Assembly (NCBI GenBank): GCA_947095535.1 | Contig: OX352774.1 | Span: 244,987,825 to 245,051,824, forward strand | Reading direction: 5' to 3' | Source: Poecilobothrus nobilitatus | Lineage: Eukaryota; Arthropoda; Insecta; Diptera; Dolichopodidae | DNA length: 64,000 nt | Shown here: positions 13,658 to 23,124 of the stretch, one piece after another | How the letters are laid out: each line of letters starts with the position of its first letter | Numbering within the stretch: position 1 is the stretch's first letter | Translations under genes and position numbers: made by a program | Notes under the pieces: model-generated | Databases searched by the model: none | What the model saw: the letters and a program-made list of their open reading frames with translations, nothing else | What the model was told of the DNA's origin: nothing

Positions 13658-15226
13658 AAACAAGGAAGAATACAGTTGCCTTTGTCAACTCTTAGATACC
13701 CGTACGAACCGTTAGTATGTTCACAGCCTGTCACTCTGCTTACAATATTATTTTTTTAATATTTTAGTATTTTAAAATAATTTGGGTGAATTTTATAATT
13801 TCTAGAACTATGGGTTGTACATATATTCAAACTATATGTTTATATGTACATTCTTCAAAAGTAGATTCTAACCTTTCACATAACGATTATCAATCCAAAA
13901 CTTTTTCAAATATTCTATAGTACCATTTAATACTAAGCGGTAATTGTATATTAAATTTACTTAGTACAAAATAGTAAATATAATTTTAAATATTATATTA
14001 TATTATATTTAAATATTCCATTGACAGAATAATTTCTTATGAGTACAATAAAATACATATATGTATGTAAATACGGCGCTATATAATATACATCTATACT
14101 CTTATCATTCATTCACTAGTGACATATACGATATGTAAATAAACATGATATTATATAAGTATGTATATATATTAATATCATATAAATAAAAATTCTTCAA
14201 GCAACCGTTATGTTGTTTATTTATTTGCATTTTTATGTACTACACATTATATCCTCAACAATTTCAAATTATCGAGTAAAACAAATGCAAAAAATTTGTT
14301 AGAAAATTTGAAAAAATCAAGTAACTCTTTCGTCAATTATAAAGTAACACTATATTATTAAAAAAAGTTATTAACAGAAATAAGAGTATAATGTTGAAGC
14401 TTTAATTTTTGTGTATTACTTTAAAAAATTTTTAACAGGTGTTCAAGTTACAGGTGTTTAAAAATAGGAAATTTTCAGTTTTTGACGCCTTACAGCTCCT
14501 AAGCAGACACGGGGGGCAATACAAAAAAATTTCTGAAATGACTCATATTTATTTTTAAAGATCTAACTTCTGTCAAAATTTCAAGTTTCCAACTTAAACC
14601 GTTTAGAAGATAGAAGGGTTAAAGGATTTTGCAAAATTTGAGTTTCGCATAACGGTAAATTAGAACCAGTTTTGACACAAATATATATTTACTGTATATA
14701 TACTTTTAAAGTAGTAATCTAATAAAAGTAGTAATCGTTTGGCGTTTTCAAAATGAAGATATACCTTACACAACGTGTGCTATAACAATTTAAATATAGA
14801 TCTTTTTTGAACCTTTGGGGAGCTGTAGCTCCGTAACGGGTGGGGGTACAAAAAAAAGTTATTAAAAATAAAATTAATATTTTTGTGAGATCTATCAGCA
14901 GTTAAAATTTCATAGCTCTATTTCAAAAAAAATGTCGGGATCTAAAAGTTAGGTGTTCGAGAGCTACCCTAAGTGTTGGTCCAAACTCAACCAAAAAAAA
15001 TAGGGAACCTACAAATTACTCCCAGAATATTTTGTGTAAATTTCAAGATTCTAGCTTTCTTAGTTTTTGAGTTAGCGTGCTGACGGACGGACGGACATCG
15101 CTCAAAAGTCTTAGAATTTTTTTCTGATCCGATCCATATCTTTGAAGGTATATCTAGCTCGCTTATTTCGAGGTGTTACAAACGGAGGAGTAATTTTATT
15201 ATACCCGATCGTATCGTACGGGTATA
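13658..15226 (-). mobile_element. DINE/Helentron-like element, family 2, copy A
   Basis: The left edge is ACAAGGAAGAATACAG, then a small stem-loop (GTTG-CCTTTGT-CAAC) and the subterminal repeat ATACCCGTACGA. The right edge has ATACCCGAT...TCGTACGGGTAT, giving both a right-end hairpin and an inverted repeat with the left end. A (GGAC)n tract sits at 15082-15096, with four GAC units. The terminus, stem-loop, subTIR and microsatellite order is that of DINE-1, read on the minus strand. It has no coding capacity. The other two copies are ~1.57 kb and in the same orientation. Confidence 0.75.
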
Positions 15227-15485
15227 AAAATTCCTGTTATTAAAAAGAAGCAGAGGTTAGGGTTTGGATTTGATGGTATTGGAATTTTAAGCTTTTGGAT
15301 TTAGTGAGTTAGAGATTATTGCAGGAAAACCAAATAAATATAGTTCTTTTAAAAAATGAGATTTTAATTTGCGCGATTTTGGAACATGATATTTCACACC
15401 TCTCGCAACCCTAGATATTTAACTATAACTTATTTGACAGCACAGAAACATTTTTTTATTATATTTAAAATTTATTAATATTAAA
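15227..15485. other. Unique spacer between family-2 copies A and B
   Basis: About 260 bp of sequence is not shared with the other spacer (17061-17631). The three copies are therefore not one simple tandem duplication that included flanks. Confidence 0.6.
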
Positions 15486-17060
15486 AAAAACGAGGAAGAA
15501 TACAGTTGCCTTTGTCAACTCTTAGATACCCGTACGAACCGTTAGTATGTTCACAGCCTGTCACTCTGCTTACAATATTATTTTTTTAATATTTTAGTAT
15601 TTTAAAATAATTTGAGTGAATTTTATAATTTCTAGAACTATGGGTTGTACATATATTCAAACTATATGTTTATATGTACATTCTTCAAAAGAAGATTCTA
15701 ACCTTTCACATAACGATTATCAATCCAAAACTTTTTCAAATATTCTATAGTACCATTTAATACTAAGCGGTAAATGTATATTAAATTTACTTAGTACAAA
15801 ATAGTAAATATAATTTTAAATATTATATTATATTATATTTAAATATTCCATTGACAGAATAATTTCTTATAAGTACAATAAAATACATATATGTATGTAA
15901 ATACGGCGCTATATAATATACATCTATACTCTTATCATTCATTCACTAGTGACATATACGATATGTAAATAAACATGATATTATATAAGTATGTATGTAT
16001 AACAATATCATATAAATAAAAATTCTTCAAGTAACCGTTATGTTGTTTATTTATTTACATTTTTATGTACTACGCATTATATCCTCAACAATTTCAAATT
16101 ATCGAGTAAAACAAATGCAAAAAATTTGTTAGAAAATTTGAAAAAATCAAGTAACTCTTTCGTCAATTATAAAGTAACCATATATTATTAAATAAAGTTG
16201 TTAACAGAAATAAGAGAATAATGTTGAAGCTTTAATTTTTGTGTATTACTTCAAAAAAAATTTAACAGGTGTTCAAGTTACAGGTGTTTAAAAATAAGAA
16301 ATTTTCAGTTTTTGACCTCTTACAGCTCCTAAACGGAGGGTGATACAAAAAAAATTTCTGAAATGACTCATACTTATTTTTAAAGATCTAACTTCTGTCA
16401 AAATTTCAAGTTTCCAACTTAAACCGTTTAGAAGATAGAAGGGTTGAAGGATTTTGCAAAATTTGAGTTTCACATAACGGTAAATTAAGACACCGCATGT
16501 CACAAATATATATTTATTGTATATATAATTTTAAAGCTAATGAAAGTAGTAATCGTTTGGCGTTTTCAAAATGAAGATATACTTTACACAACTTGTGCTA
16601 TAACAATTTAAATATAGAGCTTTTTTGAACCTTTGGGGAGCTGTAGCTCCGTAACGGGTGGGGCTACAAAAAAAAGTTATTCAAAATAAAATTAATATTT
16701 TTGTGAGATCTATCAGCAGTTAAAATTTCATAGCTCTATTGCAAAAAAAATGTGGGGATCCAAAAGTTAGGTGTTCGAGAGCTACCCTAAGGCTTGGTCC
16801 AAACTCAACCAAAAAAAATAGGGAACCTACAAATTACTCCCAGAATATTTTGTGTAAATTTCAAGATTCTAGCTTTCTTAGTTTTTGAGTTAGCGTGCTG
16901 ACGGACGGACGGACGGACGGACGGACGGACATGGCTCAAAAGTCTTAGAATTTTTTCCTGATCCGATCCATACCTTTGAAGGTATATCTAGCTCGCTTAT
17001 TTCGAGGTGTTACAAACGGAGGAGTAATTTTATTATACCCGATCCTATCGTACGGGTATA
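15486..17060 (-). mobile_element. DINE/Helentron-like element, family 2, copy B
   Basis: It is nearly identical to copy A along its length, with the same left stem-loop, subTIRs and right hairpin. The (GGAC)n tract at 16900-16930 is the longest of the three, with eight GAC units. The short open stretch at 16288-16503 lies inside the repeat body and is chance. Confidence 0.75.
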
Positions 17061-17631
17061 ATTAATTCAATTAAATTTAGATATAGAATGTACCTAAATT
17101 ATGAATTTCACTTTCACAAAACTATAAATTTAATGACCGATTTTTGAAAAGAATTTCAATTCAATTTAAAAGTTAAACTATATATTAATATATAATAATA
17201 TATTATGTACATAAATATAATATAAGATGTTTTAAATATATTTCTGAACATAAATAAATATATATTTAAATACTATATAGCTTTTCTGATTTTTAGCTTA
17301 TTCCCTGTCAACTAAAAGTGAAGAAAATTATACAGCCTTTCCTTTCCAGGTAAGACGGTAAATGTTGTAAAGGGGAATTATTCTTACATCTTTTGAGTAC
17401 ATTAAAGCTTAATGAAATTGGACGAGGATGCGACTGCTAGAAATATCAGCCGTAAAAATTTTAACTTAAATCTTAAAAAAACGTTGATAGAAAATTAAAG
17501 AAAATATTGCTAAATCCAATTTCAAGCTCACCAATATTTATACAAAAATAAGACAAAATGTTTTGGATTCGAATTTGTTGGTTATATTTACCAAATTTGG
17601 TTATATTTACCAAAAGTCTTGATTTTAAATA
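17061..17631. other. Spacer between family-2 copies B and C
   Basis: AT-rich DNA with no gene recognised. The short GC-richer patch at 17330-17460 has no open frame of note. Confidence 0.55.
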
Positions 17632-19215
17632 AAAACGAGGAAGAATACAGTTGACTTTGTCAACTCTTAGATACCCGTACGAACCGTTAGTATGTTCACA
17701 GCCTGTCACTCTCCTTACAATATTATTTTTTTAATATTTTAGTATTTTAAAATAATTTGGGTGAATTTTATAATTTCTAGAACTATGGGTTGTACATATA
17801 TTCAAACTATATGTTTATATGTACATTCTTCAAAAGCAGATTCTAACCTTCCACATAACGATTATCAACCCAAAACTTTTTCAAATATTCTATAGTACCA
17901 TTTAATACTAAGCGGTAAATGTATATTAAATTTACTAATTAAATTTACTAAGTACAAAACAGTAAATATAATTTTAAATATTATATTATATTATATTTAA
18001 ATATTCCATTGACAGAATAATTTCTTATGAGTACAATAAAATACATATGTGTATGTAAATACGGCGCTATATAATATACATCTATACTCTTATCATTCAT
18101 TCACTAGTGACATATACGATATGTAAATAAACATGATATTATATAAGTATGTATATATATCAATATCATATAAATAAAAATTCTTCAAGCAACCGTTATG
18201 TTGTTTATTTAATTACATTTTTTTGTACTACGCATTATATCCTCAACAATTTCAAATTATCGAGTAAAGCAAAATGCAAAAAATTTGTTAGAAAATTTGA
18301 AAAAATCAAGTAACTCTTTCGTCAATTATGAAGTAACCATATATTATTAAATAAAGTTGTTAGCAGAAATAAAAATATAATGTTGGAGCTTTAATTTTTG
18401 TGTATTACTTCAAAAAAATTTTAACAGGTGTTCAAGTTACAGGTGTTTAAAAATAGGAAATTTTCAGTTTTTGACCCCTTACAGCTCCTAAACGGGGGGT
18501 GATACAAAAAAAATTTCTGAAATGACTCATACTAATTTTCAAAGATCTAACTTCTGTCAAAATTTCAAGTTTCCAACTTTAACCGTTTAGAAGATGGAAG
18601 GGTTAAAGAATTTTACAAAATTTGAGTTTCGCATAACGGTAAATTAAGACACCGTATGCCACAAATATATATTTATTGTATATATACTTTTAAAGCTAAT
18701 AAAAGTAGTAATCGTTTGGCGTTTTCAAAATGAAGATATACCTTATAGAACTTGTGCTATAACAATTTAAATATAGAGCTTTTTTGAACCTTTGGGGAGC
18801 TGTAGCTCCGTAACGGGTGGGGCTACAAAAAAAAGTTATTAAAAATAGAATTAATATTTTTGTGAGATCTATCAGTAGTTAAAATTTCATAGCTCTATTG
18901 CAAAAAAAATGTGGAGATCTAAAAGTTAGGTGTTCGAGAGCTACCCTAAGGCTTGGTCCAAACTCAACCAAAAAATATAGGGAACCTACAAATTACTCCC
19001 AAAATATTTTGTGTAAATTTCAAGATTCTAGCTTTCTTAGTTTTTGAGTTAGCGTGCTGACGGACGGACGGACGGACGGACGGACATGGCTCAAAAGTCT
19101 TAGAATTTTTTTCTGATCCGATCCATACCTTTGAAGGTATATCTAGCTCGCTTATTTCGAGGTGTTACAAACGGAGGAGTAATTTTATTATACCCGATCC
19201 TATCGTACGGGTATA
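17632..19215 (-). mobile_element. DINE/Helentron-like element, family 2, copy C
   Basis: Same architecture as copies A and B. It carries a small extra duplication near 17934-17950 (AATTTACTAATTAAATTTAC) and a (GGAC)n tract at 19059-19085 with seven GAC units. Both ends are present, so the copy looks full length. Confidence 0.75.
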
Positions 19216-19979
19216 AATAAAATTATTATATGATATAAATAGAATAAAAGGGGTTAACCATTTTAATTATTACCTATATCTATATATTTCTTTTTTGTTT
19301 TTTTTTTTCGTTTATTAGTTATTTAATTTTAGATAAATTTACATATAAAATTAAATAATTTGAGCAGCAACTATGATATTATAAGTATACTTTTTTGTTT
19401 TTTACAGTAAAGATGGGAATCATCGAAAGGTGCTGAAGAGAAGCGATATCAGCACAATTCCTCTATAAACGAGTGGGACTTTAACCCACTAAACACCATC
19501 TCTTTTTTTGCCCAATATAGGTTATGGGTCCTTAAGTTTAGGCAAGGGAAGATTCTGCTATAAAGTAAAAATACATACTTCCAGGAATGTGATGAACGAA
19601 GATGATAAACTATAAGGCGGTTTGTTTTTTTCCTTTACGGTTTTTTTGTGTTAATCCCATATTAAATGTGTTAATATCCCATATTTATGTATTAATCCCA
19701 TTTTAAATTTTTAGAAATAATCATTTCGCAAGCATTTGACATTATCAACTCTTTCTATTTTGGCATCTTTACTTTTAAAGTATACTGGTATCATATATAT
19801 AATTTCTTTTGCGTTTTAAATTTTATACAAATTAGGTTTCTTTTTCGCATTTATACAGAGTTAATTTTGATCAAACCATTTGCAATATGTATTTAAATCC
19901 TAATTGAGTATATTTTAAAGTTTTTTTTATTGTTTTAGCTTTTGTTAAAAGGTAAATAATATATGCTATAGTTTGATAT
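19216..19979. other. Non-coding DNA with one unexplained GC-richer block
   Basis: The block 19418-19580 is clearly less AT-rich than its surroundings. It contains a perfect 6-bp stem (AGTGGG-ACTTTAA-CCCACT) and a GGTTATGGGTCC stretch that recalls the tRNA-iMet primer-binding site of copia-type LTR elements. No LTR pair or open frame supports that reading. The rest is AT-rich. Confidence 0.4.
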
Positions 19980-20240
19980 AACATTATTTTTCGGCATGAT
20001 CACTATAATAATATAATAGATAAAATAACGGTCCTGAATCAAGTGGTACACCTGTTTTATTACCAGTTCATCCTTTAGTATCTCGACGACTTTAACAAAA
20101 TGGCTCCTATTTGTCAATTTGTCATATAACTTATTAATAAAAGAATTCTATTGTCACTTATTCTTAAATTCTCTAACAAACTAAAAAGTTGTGAATAATT
20201 TTTCTTTTTAAATGATTTTGTTAAGTCAATAAATATCGTA
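19980..20240 (-). pseudogene. Decayed LINE reverse-transcriptase fragment
   Basis: On the minus strand the frames read, in order, a FIDLTKSF-like stretch (family pattern AFVDLTKAFDTV), LLISYMTN, RSHFVKV...DELVIKQ, and GVPLDSGPLFYLLY (family pattern GVPQGSVLGPLLFLIY). These are consecutive RT palm motifs of Jockey/CR1-type non-LTR retrotransposons. A duplicated ATTTGTCA (20109-20124 on the plus strand) and later indels break the frame. No FADD catalytic box survives here. Open stretches on the opposite strand (20252-20503) are shadows. Confidence 0.6.
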
Positions 20241-20894
20241 CCAACATAGCAATGTTATCTAATTCAACAAAGTTAATTCTAGAAGGATCAAGGTCATTTT
20301 TTTTTTTTGTTGCAATATTTACAATTATTTTTATTACTATTTTATTAAGCAGTTTATTTGTTTTGACCCAACAATACAAATATTATATAAGTTACATGAT
20401 TCAACAAAATCAAACCTTTAACTTCATTTGTGTTATCAGTCATTCACCAAACAAAAATAAATTTTGTTCAAGTTTCCTGCGTCGCAATTCTAGAAAAACC
20501 TAACCCTTGAAATGAAACGAAAGAAAAAAAATGTTTACGAGTAAAGAAAAATTTTATACATCTTTGTATTACTTATCTTATTGTTTCAAATTCATAATTT
20601 TTATATGGTTTCCAATTAAATTTTGTTGGTTTTCAAAAATTTCAAAAAAATAAAATTACCATCAAAAATAATTATGAAGGACACTTTTTTTTGTTGGAAA
20701 ATTCATTTTTCCTTATTTTTATTTACAATGACTTTTAAATTTTGTTAAAGACCTTGAAGATTTTAAAAATATGTCCAAGAATCTTATAAATATAAAATAT
20801 TAAAAATAAAATACATATTATGAGTTTCGTTTACCAAGCCCTATATAGTAGCTTTCGATTTTTTTTTTAATTTAATATAAGAAATTTAGTGATC
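20241..20894. other. AT-rich DNA, possibly further decayed LINE
   Basis: The upstream part of the adjacent LINE would lie here on the minus strand, but I cannot recognise RT motifs in it with confidence. The remainder is A/T-rich low-complexity DNA. Confidence 0.4.
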
Positions 20895-21705
20895 AGAAAT
20901 AATGCACCGAGAAATAAAGCCGAATCAGTTATGATTTTCTTTTCGACAAGGAAATATTGTCGTTTTGAAACGGAAATAACGTCAAAATCTAAATGGAAAT
21001 AAAGTTGTATTTTGTATTTATTATAAAATTGGGGCCTCGGTGGCCTAGTGAGTAAGAGCGTATAAAATACGCTGTAAACACCGAGAGAGTGTGGGTTCGA
21101 ATCTCACACACGTCGCAAGAGTTATTCCCTCTTACGACATTTACAGCCACGCCTGAACAGGAAAGGCTGTGTCATTTCTTGTCCACATTTATGTGGCAGA
21201 GAAATGCATTAAAAAAAAAATTTTTTAATTTTTTTTTATTTATAATTCAATATTCTACAATGTCCAATAACACATTGTTTTAATACTTCTTGTCAAAACT
21301 GCTTACTTTTAATTATTATTATTATTATATCTGATATTGTCATTATTTAATATTATATACTTATATTAACAATCTAAGCATTTTTAAATTTATCCCTTTT
21401 AATTATTTTAAGGCTTTCCGGAAAAAGATATATATTCCTTTTTCCAGGAAGTTTACCACAATATGTTTTAACTTTACTACAATTTGTTGTTTCTTCTCGA
21501 AAAGATACTCTATCGCTACACGAACATTTATTGCTAACCCAAACTCAAACATATTTGGAAAACGAAAATAAGGTCGATTTCTTCTTTAACGGGGTAATAA
21601 GGCCGAATTTAAAATAAATCGCAATTTCAACTTTACTACTAATTCAAAAAGGTAATAAAATCAATTTGGCCTTATTTCTTGGGGTATTTTTTCAGAGCAC
21701 TTAGG
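20895..21705. mobile_element. Putative TIR element (MITE-like) interrupted by a SINE
   Basis: The left end (about 20903-20930) reads CACCGAGAAATAAAGCCGAAT. The right end (about 21668-21696), reverse-complemented, reads ACCCCAAGAAATAAGGCCAAAT. These make an imperfect terminal inverted repeat of ~25 bp. Further GGCCTTATT/AATAAGGCC pieces recur at 21592-21612. A tRNA-derived SINE sits inside at 21031-21215. No transposase was found, so it is non-autonomous if real. Confidence 0.45.
21031..21215 (+). mobile_element. tRNA-derived SINE, family B
   Basis: The head carries a pol III A box (TGGCCTAGTGAGTAAGAGCG) and a B box (GGTTCGAATCTC) ~50 bp apart. The body CAGCCACGCCTG...GGAAAGGCTGTGTCATTTC follows and the element ends at an A/T-rich tail. 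The copy at 34515-34690 on the opposite strand shares both the head and the body, so this is a dispersed SINE and not a tRNA gene. The acceptor-stem half expected of a tRNA is missing. Confidence 0.7.
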
Positions 21706-22419
21706 CATTATTTTTTCTAAGGTAATTATTGTTAAAAATTTTTTGACACTTTTGTCATGTTATTGAGAAATAAAAATGATACCTACTCAAAAACAAATTA
21801 AAAGAAATCTTTGGGAGAACAAAAAAACCAAAGCCATAACAGAAAATATAAAAGGATTTCTCTGGAACTCTATTTTGGTTTTAATTTTTAAGAAATTTCT
21901 ATTTTAAACTTATTTAAAGGTGGTTTATTCTTAGTAATACAAATTAATAATTTGTTCATAATTTTAGAAACAATTTAGGTAAAAAAATTAAATACACTTA
22001 AATTCTAATAATAGAATCATTGTTTCCAATTTACGTTTTTTATAATAATAAATCAAAAAAAAAAGAACTTTATTCAAGAAAATGATATCATTATATTAAT
22101 GATTATTAAATGATACAAATCCTCAGAATATTTATGATTTAAATATTATTAATCTTATGGTTTCTTTGTTTTGAATATTACAGAGGAAAGGAAAGAACAA
22201 AAAGAATTAATTAATGAAAAAAAATCGGTTTACAAAATCTATTTGAAATGAAACAAATTATCATAACGTACTTCTTAGGTTATCATCAATTTACCATTAC
22301 ATTTATGACACCAAAAGAACATAAATATGGCAAAGTATATATATTCTCACTCAGGACCGAATTCTGAGTCGAATAAAGCATGCGCGGATGGACGTCCGTA
22401 CGATAACAAAAAAAAAAAG
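21706..22419. other. AT-rich non-coding DNA
   Basis: Nothing is recognised apart from a GC-richer patch at 22365-22405. Confidence 0.5.
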
Positions 22420-22533
22420 CTAGGATACTATAAGAGGAGCTAGAAAAAAAAGGAGCAAGGATACTATAAAAGGAGCTAGGGAAAAAAAGGAACAAGGATA
22501 CTATAAAAGGGGCTAGGAAAAAAAGAAGCAAGC
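22420..22533. repeat. Minisatellite, ~36-bp unit, three units
   Basis: AGGATACTATA recurs at 22422, 22458 and 22495. Each is followed by a GGAGCTAG-like block and an A-rich run. The period is 36-37 bp. The open stretch on the minus strand (22286-22531) reads through this repeat and is not a gene. Confidence 0.75.
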
Positions 22534-22559
22534 ATATTAAAATTTTTACTACTTCATTT

Positions 22560-22870
22560 TTGTAATATTGTAAGTTTGATCAAATTCAATGGGGATTCAA
22601 GTAACCCCCATGCAATTTCTTTCTTTATATCAAAATAAGTCAGTATCTTTTGAAGTTAGTTATCTGAAATTTTATAAAAAGAAAGTAAAGTTTTATGCTA
22701 ACGTCTTCTGCAAAATTTTGTAGATCTAGAGCAGTTGGTTGAGTAGTTATCATACAACTCCAAAATTTAAATAAATATATCTTGATACATAATTAATTCA
22801 GATTTCTGAAATTTTATGGTAACAGCATGATTATTCGTATCCTAGAGTTTACACAACTAAATATGCACTC
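22560..22870 (+). repeat. Dispersed repeat, partner at 41385-41600
   Basis: Shared order of blocks: AAAAGAAAGTAAAGTTTTATG, CTAACG, TAGTTATCATACAACT, ATATCTTGATAC, TTTTATGGTAACAGC. The same blocks occur at 41385-41600 with small gaps. There are no visible terminal repeats, and the class is unknown. Confidence 0.5.
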
Positions 22871-23124
22871 TTCCTTGATTTTTTAAGTGATTTAATTTGA
22901 AATAATCCTTTATTTACTCGCTCCCTTTAAAATTAAAATTATTTAATTTAATTAATACAATTTTTTTTTTTAAATTTAAAATAAAGTTTATACTTAGGGA
23001 ACAATTAATTCAAAAACATCAAATAGAATTGAGAAAAAAAAATTTATAACATTACAATTACAAAATTCCAATGATAATTTATTTAGTTTAATTCAATTCA
23101 ATGGTTAAACCTTTTTCGCAAAAA

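Noticed and set aside
13658..19215. LTRs of a retrotransposon
   Set aside because: The three repeats have inverted, stem-loop-bearing ends and a (GGAC)n tract, and the sequence between copies codes for nothing. A DINE/Helentron-type element fits better.
21031..21120. A functional tRNA gene
   Set aside because: The same head plus a conserved non-tRNA body recurs at 34515-34690, and no acceptor stem closes.
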